Below are positions 7,470 to 13,044 of a stretch of DNA of 13,044 nucleotides, in pieces; position 1 is the stretch's first letter; each line of letters starts with the position of its first letter. Origin of the DNA: Methylococcales bacterium (GTDB taxonomy: Bacteria > Pseudomonadota > Gammaproteobacteria > Methylococcales > Methylomonadaceae); NCBI GenBank assembly GCA_009692395.1, contig SHZG01000041.1, positions 1 through 13,044 of the forward strand, written 5' to 3'. The position numbers were made by a program, and so were the translations under genes. The notes below the pieces were generated by a model that had not been told where the DNA came from, made no database searches, and saw only the letters and a list, made by a program, of their open reading frames with translations.

Positions 7470-10100
7470 ATGATAAGAAAGCTAGCTATTTTCACTGTAC
7501 TCGTATTACTGGTCATCATTAATTACAGTATCTGGAATCGCATTAACAACCCGCTGCATTTACAGCCGTGGACAAAAACTACGCTGGGGGTGACTTATGA
7601 CCCTATGCGTAAAGAAGACACGCAACCTACTACGCAATCCTTCAGTCCCGATAATATCGACTCTGATTTCGCCCTGCTGGCTGATAAAGTTTACGCTGTT
7701 CGTACTTACAGTATGCTCAGAGGTCAGGATGCTATTCCTGCATTAGCCGCTAAACACAATTTGAATGTCACACTAGGTGCGTGGATAGGCAAAGAGTTAG
7801 ATGTCAACAAAGAAGAAATTGCTAAATTAATCGAGATTAGTCGTCAAGATTATAAAAATATTCTGCGGGTCACAGTGGGTAACGAAGCCTTGCTACGAAA
7901 AGATGTCACTGAAGATGAACTCATAGACTATATTCGTGATGTAAAAAAGCAGCAATGGCGACCTGTTGGCACATCGGAAACATGGGATATGTGGTTCGCG
8001 CATCCTAAGTTAATTGATGAAGTTGATTTCATTGGTGTCCATATTCTGCCTTATTGGGAAGGTAAACGTATTCATGAAGCAGTTGATTATGTTTTTGAAC
8101 GCTATGAAGAAATTAAAAAACTGGCTAAAGGTAAACCCGTCATCATCACAGAAGCAGGTTGGCCGTCGGATGGACAGCCCTTTCAACACTCCACCGCCTC
8201 CAGAACTAATCAAGCCACATTTTTGCGTGAGTTTTTTAATCGCGTCGATAAATACAATCAAGATTTAAAAGACAAAGACAAGCTCAATTATTACATTGTT
8301 GAAGCCTTTGATCAGCCGTGGAAAAAATCCATAGAAGGCTCAGTCGGTGCATATTGGGGGATCTTTAATGCCGACCGCCAACCTAAATACCCAATGGATG
8401 GTGATGTGGTTGCCATGCCCGATTGGGAAAACTGGGCAATGGCAGCAACGGGTTTCAGTTTATTACTGATGTGCTTATTTCTATTTACGCGTAGCACGCT
8501 AAAATTACCAGGTGTGTTATTTTTTGGTTTAATTGCTAACCTCGCGATTTCCGTTATTTTCTGGTCTGCCTCAATCGGAGCGCATCAATATCAAACCAAC
8601 TTGAGTATTTTCTTCTGGGCGTTGATGCTATTAATGCAGGCAATGGCAGTGGTTATTTTACTGATTGAAAGTTTGGAAATTGCCGAAGTCATCTGGCATA
8701 GAAAAACGGTGCGTACCTTTCAACCACTCACGCCTACCGACACTTTTAAATATCCCAAAGTGTCGCTCCATCTACCGATTCATAACGAACCGCCGATGAT
8801 GGTGCGTAAAACGTTGGAAGCATTGGCAAAAGTTGATTATCCCAACCTAGAAGTCTTGGTAATGGATAACAACACCAAAGACCCCGCTGTTTGGGAACCT
8901 GTTAAAGCGGATTGCGAAAGCTTAGGGCCGATGTTTCGCTTTTTCCATTTAGAAAATTGGCCTGGTTTTAAAGCGGGCGCAATTAATCACGCACTCGAAC
9001 AAACTGACAGCGATGCAGAAATTATTGCCGTTATTGACAGTGATTATGTGCTGTCACCTGATTGGTTAAAGTGCATGGTGCCGTATTTTGAGAATGAAAA
9101 TGTCGGTTTTATTCAATCACCACAAGATTACCGTGACCGCCATCAAAGCACCTTCAAAAATTTCTGCTACTGGGAATACGCAGGTTTCTTTAATATCGGC
9201 ATGGTACAGCGCAACGAATACAACGCTATTATTCAACACGGCACCATGACCATGATACGCAAATCCGCGTTGCTGGAAGTGGGCAACTGGGCAGAATGGT
9301 GTATTTGTGAAGACAGTGAATTAGGCTTGCGTCTGTATGAAGCAGGTTATGACTCTGTATATGTCAAAGACTCATTTGGTAAAGGGGTTATGCCTGATAC
9401 TTTCTCAGGCTTCATGACACAACGTTTTCGCTGGGTGTATGGCGCAATGCAAATCATCAAAGGGCATTGGCGCAGTTTTATTCCTACCAAAAAATCACCG
9501 CTTACCCCAGCACAACGCTATTACTTTATTGCAGGCTGGCTACCGTGGTTTTCTGATGCGTTAGCGTTAGTGTTTACTGTATCAAGTTTAATTTTAACAG
9601 CGGTTATTCTCTATGAACCCATTAGTAGTGAGCTGCCGTCTCATGTATTCTTAATGCCCACTATCGGCTTATTCAGCTTTAAAATTTTGCGTGGTTTGTG
9701 GCTTTATCAAGCGCGTGTACCGTGTTCAATATGGGAATCATTGGGGGCATCGTTGACAGGTTTAGCATTAACCCATACCGTTGCACTAGGCACAATACAA
9801 GGCTTATTTACCTCAGGTAAACCCTTTATGCGCACCCCCAAGTATGAAAAACAAGGCGCGTTAATCTCTGGTTTGCGAATCATACAACAAGAATTACTGA
9901 TGTTGATTCTATTAGGTATTGCCATTTGGCAAATGAGCAATGTCCAACACTTTGATAATCTGAGTGGTAAATTGTGGATAGCAATTTTGTCCGTACAACT
10001 TGTGCCATACCTTGCTACCTTACTTACTTTACTCATCAATGTCGCTCCCAGCTACACTAAAAAAGGCAAATTGAATGCTGAGGAGTTGGATGATTTGTAA
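7470..10100 (+). CDS. ndvB: GH17-GT2 fusion membrane glycosyltransferase, NdvB-like (beta-glucan synthesis)
   Basis: Predicted inner-membrane protein of 876 residues. Layout: an N-terminal membrane segment (about 5-22); a periplasmic GH17-like domain (about 38-315) with VGNEAL (acid/base candidate E139) and ITEAGWPSDG (nucleophile candidate E228); three membrane segments (about 322-340, 348-367, 377-401); a cytoplasmic GT2 domain (about 430-680) with IDSDY (D523, D525), CEDSE (E614, D615) and QRFRW (Q651-W655) of processive synthases; then about four or five C-terminal membrane segments. Known Pseudomonas NdvB proteins share this GH17-GT2 order and size and make beta-(1,3)-glucans, so glucan polymerisation with remodelling by the GH17 domain is the best inference; the exact product is unknown. 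ATG 7470 is chosen because the earlier in-frame GTG (7413) lies inside the terminator hairpin. No clear Shine-Dalgarno sequence precedes it. Confidence 0.85.
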   Translation: MIRKLAIFTVLVLLVIINYSIWNRINNPLHLQPWTKTTLGVTYDPMRKEDTQPTTQSFSPDNIDSDFALLADKVYAVRTYSMLRGQDAIPALAAKHNLNVTLGAWIGKELDVNKEEIAKLIEISRQDYKNILRVTVGNEALLRKDVTEDELIDYIRDVKKQQWRPVGTSETWDMWFAHPKLIDEVDFIGVHILPYWEGKRIHEAVDYVFERYEEIKKLAKGKPVIITEAGWPSDGQPFQHSTASRTNQATFLREFFNRVDKYNQDLKDKDKLNYYIVEAFDQPWKKSIEGSVGAYWGIFNADRQPKYPMDGDVVAMPDWENWAMAATGFSLLLMCLFLFTRSTLKLPGVLFFGLIANLAISVIFWSASIGAHQYQTNLSIFFWALMLLMQAMAVVILLIESLEIAEVIWHRKTVRTFQPLTPTDTFKYPKVSLHLPIHNEPPMMVRKTLEALAKVDYPNLEVLVMDNNTKDPAVWEPVKADCESLGPMFRFFHLENWPGFKAGAINHALEQTDSDAEIIAVIDSDYVLSPDWLKCMVPYFENENVGFIQSPQDYRDRHQSTFKNFCYWEYAGFFNIGMVQRNEYNAIIQHGTMTMIRKSALLEVGNWAEWCICEDSELGLRLYEAGYDSVYVKDSFGKGVMPDTFSGFMTQRFRWVYGAMQIIKGHWRSFIPTKKSPLTPAQRYYFIAGWLPWFSDALALVFTVSSLILTAVILYEPISSELPSHVFLMPTIGLFSFKILRGLWLYQARVPCSIWESLGASLTGLALTHTVALGTIQGLFTSGKPFMRTPKYEKQGALISGLRIIQQELLMLILLGIAIWQMSNVQHFDNLSGKLWIAILSVQLVPYLATLLTLLINVAPSYTKKGKLNAEELDDL

Positions 10101-10154
10101 GTGGGTTGTTGTATAAAAAGACTGTTCACGAAAAATACGCACGGCACGAAAAAA

Positions 10155-10193
10155 GTAGGATGGGTAGAGGCGATAGCCGAAACCCATCATTAC
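10155..10193. repeat. REP-like hairpin repeat
   Basis: GATGGGT (10159-10165) pairs with ACCCATC (10182-10188), flanked by GTA (10155-10157) and TAC (10191-10193), with an inner GGC-GATA-GCC stem (10169-10178). It sits between ndvB and the HdeA-like gene. The GTAGGATGGGT...ACCCATC form resembles dispersed intergenic repeats known from several proteobacteria (recalled, not searched). It may help end or stabilise the ndvB transcript, as no T-tailed terminator follows that gene. Confidence 0.6.
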
Positions 10194-10253
10194 TCCGTAT
10201 TGTTCCACGATAAAAAACAGGACAATATTTTTATTCTACACACGAGGGCTTTT

Positions 10254-10565
10254 ATGAAAAAATCGATAGTAATCGTAGCTACCTTGGTAGCTGCATTGGC
10301 ATTCTCTTCTAGCGTTTTCGCCAAAAAAGAACAAGCAATAAAATTCGATATGAAGGAGTTAACCTGTAAAGAACTGCTTGAAATGGAAGCCGATGATATG
10401 GGTGTCATATTAATGTGGCTAGATGGTTACTTATCTGGTGTTACAAGTGACACTAAATTTGATAGCAATCAATTCGGCACTTTTTCGGGTTCGTTAGGTG
10501 AGCATTGCGCCGTAAACCAAGGCGATAAAGTTGTTGATGCGAGCCATAAAATAGGTCTTCAGTAA
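10254..10565 (+). CDS. HdeA/HdeB-like small periplasmic protein
   Basis: A 103-residue exported protein. Residues 1-23 form a clear Sec signal peptide (MKK, hydrophobic core, then SSSVFA) with predicted cleavage after A23. The mature part holds ELTCKELLEM (C38), the central ILMWLDGYLSG and LGEHCAVN (C85). Two cysteines bracketing a short helical core around a WLDGY-type motif fit the HdeA/HdeB acid-stress chaperone family, where one disulfide joins the ends of the fold and the protein protects periplasmic clients at low pH. Chaperone function is inferred from family only; many HdeA-like proteins outside enterics are uncharacterised. ATG 10254 is chosen because GAGGG (10244-10248) sits 5 bases upstream and it gives a proper signal peptide; the frame is open back to 10101 but those codons run through the REP-like repeat. 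Confidence 0.8.
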   Translation: MKKSIVIVATLVAALAFSSSVFAKKEQAIKFDMKELTCKELLEMEADDMGVILMWLDGYLSGVTSDTKFDSNQFGTFSGSLGEHCAVNQGDKVVDASHKIGLQ

Positions 10566-10571
10566 TGCTAT

Positions 10572-10608
10572 AGGATGCTCATCAATCAGTGATGAGCATC
10601 CTCTTTTT
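10572..10608 (+). terminator. Rho-independent terminator after the HdeA-like gene
   Basis: GGATGCTCATCA (10573-10584) pairs perfectly with TGATGAGCATCC (10590-10601) across a 5-base loop ATCAG, with one more A-T pair outside, and is followed by TCTTTTT (10602-10608). It begins 6 bases after the stop codon. It ends only 21 bases before the fumarase ATG. Confidence 0.92.
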
Positions 10609-10629
10609 CAAGCCTACGAGAGAAATACC

Positions 10630-12159
10630 ATGCCCCTCATACACCAAGAAGACTTCATTCAAAGTATCGCCGATGCGCTGCAATACATTTCCTACTACCA
10701 CCCGCTAGATTTTATTCAAGCTCTCAACGCGGCTTACGAAAAAGAACAAAGCCCTGCTGCTAAAGACGCAATTGCACAAATGCTCATTAACTCCCGTTTA
10801 TGTGCTGAAGGGCATAGACCGATTTGCCAAGATACGGGCATTGTGGTGGCGTTTGTAAAAATCGGCATGAACGTGCAGTGGGCAAGCAAACTCAGTATTC
10901 TCGACATGGTTAATGAAGGCGTAAGACGCGCTTATAGTCATCCAGATAATATACTTCGTGCCTCAGTATTATCAGACCCCGCAGGTAAACGCATCAATAC
11001 AGGCGACAACACGCCCGCTATTGTTCACACAGAATTAGTGCTAGGTGACAACGTAGAAGTTGAAATTGCGGCAAAAGGCGGCGGCTCAGAAGCTAAATCA
11101 AAATTCGTCATGCTCAATCCGTCAGATAGCATTGTTGATTGGGTGTTAAAAACTGTGCCCACGATGGGTGCGGGCTGGTGTCCTCCTGGAATTTTAGGGA
11201 TAGGTATCGGTGGCACAGCAGAAAAAGCGATGTTATTGGCGAAACAAGCCTGTATGGAATCCATAGATATACAAGAATTGATTGCCAGAGGCGCGAGCAA
11301 TGCAATCGAAGAACTGCGCCTTGAGCTATACGAAAAAGTCAACGCGCTAGGCATCGGCGCACAAGGGCTAGGCGGTCTCACTACCGTGCTGGATATTAAA
11401 ATCAAAGATTACCCGACTCATGCAGCGAATAAACCTGTAGCAATTATTCCTAATTGTGCGGCGACTCGTCATACGCATTTTACGCTGGATGGAACAGGCG
11501 CGGCAGAATTTACCCCGCCGCGTTTAGAGGATTGGCCAAAAATAACGTGGGCAGCGGGTGCAACGGCGCGGCGTGTTAATCTCGATACGGTGACTAAAGC
11601 AGAGATGGCAACGTGGAAACTGGGCGAAACTTTATTACTTAGCGGCACGATGCTGACAGGACGCGATGCAGCACATAAACGCTTGTGTGATTTAATAGAA
11701 CACGGTGAGCCATTACCTGTCGATTTCACCAACAAATTTATTTATTACGTTGGCCCTGTTGATGCAGTGCGTGATGAAGTGGTAGGGCCAGCGGGGCCGA
11801 CGACTGCCACGCGCATGGATAAATTCACTGCAACCATGCTGGCTAAAACAGGTTTAATTGGCATGATAGGTAAAGCAGAACGCGGCGCGGAAGCCATTGC
11901 TGCGATTCAAAAACACCAAGCCATTTATTTGATGGCGGTAGGGGGTGCAGCGTATTTGGTTTCCAAGGCTATTAAAAAATCTCGCATCGTCGCCTTTGCT
12001 GATTTAGGGATGGAAGCCATTCACGAATTTGTCATTGAAGATATGCCTGTCACGGTGGCTGTAGATACTCACGGTGAATCTATACATTTAATTGCACCCA
12101 AAATATGGCAGCAAAAAATTGGTAAAATTCCTGTGATTGAAGAGATTAAGAAAGTGTAA
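10630..12159 (+). CDS. fumA: Fumarate hydratase class I (iron-sulfur, oxygen-sensitive type)
   Basis: Converts fumarate to L-malate in the TCA cycle using a [4Fe-4S] cluster. The 509 residues form the single-chain arrangement: N-terminal alpha part (about 1-290) and C-terminal beta part (about 325-509). Three expected cluster cysteines are visible: C66 in RPICQDTG, C184 in GAGWCPPG and C276 in IPNCAATRH. Further family signatures are KGGGSEAKSKF, GIGIGGTAEKAM, AQGLGGLTTVLD, GPAGPTTATRMDKF and IGKAERG. It is not FumC, which lacks the cluster and is unrelated in sequence. It is somewhat shorter than E. coli FumA (548). L(+)-tartrate dehydratase is related but is usually two-subunit, so fumarase is preferred. 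GAGAG (10618-10622) is a weak ribosome site. With a strong terminator just upstream there is little room for its own promoter. Confidence 0.95.
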   Translation: MPLIHQEDFIQSIADALQYISYYHPLDFIQALNAAYEKEQSPAAKDAIAQMLINSRLCAEGHRPICQDTGIVVAFVKIGMNVQWASKLSILDMVNEGVRRAYSHPDNILRASVLSDPAGKRINTGDNTPAIVHTELVLGDNVEVEIAAKGGGSEAKSKFVMLNPSDSIVDWVLKTVPTMGAGWCPPGILGIGIGGTAEKAMLLAKQACMESIDIQELIARGASNAIEELRLELYEKVNALGIGAQGLGGLTTVLDIKIKDYPTHAANKPVAIIPNCAATRHTHFTLDGTGAAEFTPPRLEDWPKITWAAGATARRVNLDTVTKAEMATWKLGETLLLSGTMLTGRDAAHKRLCDLIEHGEPLPVDFTNKFIYYVGPVDAVRDEVVGPAGPTTATRMDKFTATMLAKTGLIGMIGKAERGAEAIAAIQKHQAIYLMAVGGAAYLVSKAIKKSRIVAFADLGMEAIHEFVIEDMPVTVAVDTHGESIHLIAPKIWQQKIGKIPVIEEIKKV

Positions 12160-12236
12160 CTGTAAAAGTAAGGGCAACCACCAGAGCATAGGTATCTACA
12201 CAAATTTCTATCTTTATAAAACAATCAATTAGCTTC

Positions 12237-12354
12237 ATATAGCCGAGGCAGTATAAATTGATTAAAAAATCGTTCGCGCTGAGCTTGTCGAAGCGTGAAT
12301 GTGGTTCTACAAGCTCACCATGAACAGTATCATTTTATTGTGCTTTAGCTATAT
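12237..12354. mobile_element. 118-bp IS630-derived MITE nested inside the larger MITE
   Basis: The 26-base ends at 12237-12262 and 12329-12354 are inverted repeats with 20 of 26 bases matching. Each also matches the IS630-family element end at 12899-12924: 21 of 26 for the left arm and 24 of 26 for the right arm (in reverse). The shared tip begins ATATAGC, and TA-rich edges fit the TA target preference of the IS630/Tc1 superfamily. It carries no coding capacity; its centre is another hairpin repeat. It is read as a nonautonomous relative of the IS630 element 550 bases to its right. Confidence 0.75.
12272..12325. repeat. GAGCTTGTCGAA-type inverted repeat at the core of the small MITE
   Basis: GTTCGCGCTGAGCTTGTCGAA (12272-12292) faces GTTCTACAAGCTCACCATGAAC (12304-12325) in inverted orientation, sharing GTTC at the base and TGAGCTTGT/ACAAGCTCA in the arms. 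The CTTCGACAAGCTCAG core is a widely dispersed intergenic repeat sequence in many bacterial genomes (recalled, not searched). Here it fills nearly the whole interior of the 118-bp element. Confidence 0.65.
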
Positions 12355-12372
12355 CTTTAGAGATGTGAAGCT

Positions 12373-12412
12373 AAAAATTGGAGTACAAACCTAGGTTTGT
12401 ACTCCAATTTTT
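12373..12412. repeat. 40-bp perfect loopless palindrome
   Basis: The arm at 12373-12392 (containing TTGGAGTACAAACCT) and the arm at 12393-12412 (AGGTTTGTACTCCAA within it) are exact reverse complements, 20 bases each, meeting at CCTAGG with no spacer. With A-rich left and T-rich right flanks it could act as a bidirectional terminator between the converging fumA and the PhnD-like remnant. It could equally be a further small palindromic mobile element or two abutting element ends. Confidence 0.85.
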
Positions 12413-12506
12413 TAATTAAAAACAGCCGATTTTCGTTAAGCAACTGATTTTAAAGTAAAAAGATATGTAGATACCTATGCCACAAGAGGTTGCCCCTACT
12501 AATTAA

Positions 12507-12898
12507 TTATTTGACGTAGCGGTCATAAACCATTTGTAGCATTTTTAATTCCCCTGCTTCTGATTTAGTCCAACCTTGGATTTGAATATCTTTTAAAATT
12601 TCTTTACCTTGTTCGTCATTTTCCATCGCCATTAATACATCGACGAGTGCCTGACTTTGGTCTTTTAAATGCGGCGCAACACAAAACAAATGACAAGCAA
12701 AATCAGTCACGCTTTCATCTAATTTACGCACGTTGCTATGGCTGAATGAGGATAAACCTTCGTAGGTTTTTTTCAGCATAAACAATAAATCACATTTTGT
12801 ACGAATCAGCGATTGCAAGGCTTTAATTTCATTGCCCGAAAAATCAAAAGTAAATTTTGATGAATCCACGCCGCTTTCATCACATAAAAAACGCCCTA
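12507..12898 (-). pseudogene. 3' remnant of a PhnD-like phosphate/phosphonate-type solute-binding protein gene
   Basis: The minus strand encodes about 130 residues of host sequence, from ILGRFLCDESGVD to the C-terminus MLQMVYDRYVK and a TAA stop (12507-12509). Features fitting the PhnD-like periplasmic-binding family are KALQSLIRTKCDLLFML, TYEGLSS, TDFACHLFCVAPHL and the final helix region with QGWTKSEAGELKMLQ. The N-terminal lobe and signal peptide are missing: the gene is cut at about 12899 by the end of an IS630-family element. The frame happens to stay open to an ATG at 13007, but residues before about ILGRF are IS630 sequence in the wrong frame. Family assignment is moderate; the substrate cannot be named and the fragment is surely nonfunctional as a transporter component. 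Confidence 0.6.
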
Positions 12899-13044
12899 AT
12901 ATAGCCAAAGCAAAATAAAATGATTTAAAAGAGCTGAGAGAACAGTGTATCAGTGGAGCAGTTTTTCTTTCTTCTAAGTGCTTTAGCTTGCGCCCATTTG
13001 TGTTCAATAGGATTTAAGTCAGGTGAATAAGGCGGCAAGAATTC
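12899..13044 (-). mobile_element. End of an IS630-family insertion sequence
   Basis: The 3' end of an IS630-family element runs off the right edge of the window. Its tip is the 26-base terminal repeat at 12899-12924 (beginning ATATAGCC on the plus strand), directly adjoining the transposase stop codon. TA-rich sequence at the junction fits insertion at a TA dinucleotide. It has interrupted the PhnD-like gene. The opposite end is not in view. Confidence 0.8.
12925..13044 (-). CDS. IS630-family transposase, C-terminal fragment
   Basis: Reading inward from the right edge, the minus strand encodes 39 residues then TAA (12925-12927). The segment LPPYSPDLNPIEHKWAQAK is the hallmark of IS630-family transposases and includes the third catalytic acidic residue (the E of NPIE). 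The remainder ends STDTLFSQLF. The two upstream catalytic aspartates lie outside the window, so completeness cannot be assessed. The stop codon abuts the terminal repeat, as is common in compact IS elements. Confidence 0.9.
   Translation of the reverse strand, partial: EFLPPYSPDLNPIEHKWAQAKALRRKKNCSTDTLFSQLF

Larger units (their letters stand above)
12187..12479. mobile_element. 293-bp MITE with 14-bp perfect terminal inverted repeats
   Basis: The ends CATAGGTATCTACA (12187-12200) and TGTAGATACCTATG (12466-12479) are perfect inverted repeats. Weaker inverted similarity extends about 50 bases inward. The element is flanked by a 9-base direct repeat, CCACCAGAG (12178-12186) and CCACAAGAG (12480-12488), 8 of 9 identical, as expected for a target duplication that has since drifted. 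There is no open reading frame, so it is nonautonomous. A 9-base duplication and a TNTACACAA-like subterminal stretch recall the IS50 branch of the IS4 family, and a transposase of that branch lies at the left edge of the window. The link to that branch is inference; the TIR and duplication are seen directly. Confidence 0.8.
12168..12499. repeat. Hairpin repeat split by a MITE insertion (two half-sites)
   Basis: The left half GTAAGGGCAACC (12169-12179 and neighbouring bases) and the right half GGTTGCCCCTAC (12488-12499) are inverted copies of each other apart from one base. If the intervening element and one 9-base duplication are removed, they rejoin as GGGCAACC-ACCAGA-GGTTGCCC with GTA/TAC flanks, a compact hairpin directly downstream of fumA. 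It has no T tract, so a dispersed intergenic repeat is more likely than a terminator. Only the two half-sites belong to this feature; the bases between them are the inserted element. Confidence 0.65.

Noticed and set aside
10101..10253. Upstream extension of the HdeA-like frame to 10101
   Set aside because: It reads through the REP-like hairpin and would bury the signal peptide; ATG 10254 has a good ribosome site.
12160..12506. CRISPR array or tRNA-like structure in the repeat-rich gap
   Set aside because: The repeats are inverted and nested, not regularly spaced direct repeats, and no tRNA cloverleaf or TPsiC-type motif is present.
1..13044. A new defence or conflict system
   Set aside because: No nuclease, helicase, toxin-antitoxin, reverse transcriptase or effector-like gene is visible; all intact genes belong to known metabolic or envelope families.

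Overview
The window reads as a chromosomal stretch of a gammaproteobacterium with moderate to low GC content. The evidence is an AceE-type homodimeric pyruvate dehydrogenase E1, a type A RNase P RNA and a class I iron-sulfur fumarase, all with gammaproteobacterial features. The gene mix and the many small repeats would suit a Thiotrichales/Beggiatoa-like sulfur bacterium, but that assignment is an impression and not a proof. Both ends of the window lie inside insertion-sequence transposase genes, as often happens where a contig breaks at repeats.

Layout. 1-147: right end of an IS4-family (Tn5/IS50-like) element. 165-1226: a NodB-type polysaccharide deacetylase whose 5' end was probably removed by that element. 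1329-1688: RNase P RNA (rnpB) with its own promoter. 1689-1992: a noncoding leader with a possible promoter. 1993-7387: aceE-aceF-lpdA, a complete pyruvate dehydrogenase operon with gaps of 10 and 15 bases, closed by an intrinsic terminator at 7410-7458. 7470-10100: a membrane protein fusing a GH17 glucanase-like domain to a processive GT2 glycosyltransferase (NdvB-like). 10155-10193: a REP-like hairpin. 10254-10565: a small exported HdeA/HdeB-like protein, followed by a strong terminator at 10572-10608. 10630-12159: class I fumarase. 12160-12506: no genes, but a stack of nested small mobile elements and palindromes. 12507-12898 (minus strand): the 3' remnant of a PhnD-like solute-binding protein gene, cut by an IS630-family element that runs off the right edge.

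Function. The core is central carbon metabolism: pyruvate to acetyl-CoA (AceE, AceF, LpdA) and fumarate to malate (FumA). Around it lie envelope functions: beta-glucan synthesis, polysaccharide deacetylation and a periplasmic stress chaperone. I see no evidence that these form one pathway. I found no convincing new multi-gene system. The most unusual structure is the nest at 12170-12500. There a hairpin repeat was split by a 293-bp MITE with 14-bp perfect terminal repeats and a 9-bp near-perfect target duplication. That MITE carries a 118-bp IS630-type MITE, which encloses a third hairpin repeat, and a 40-bp perfect palindrome lies beside it. The two transposase families that could have mobilised these layers are the ones seen at the two edges of the window.
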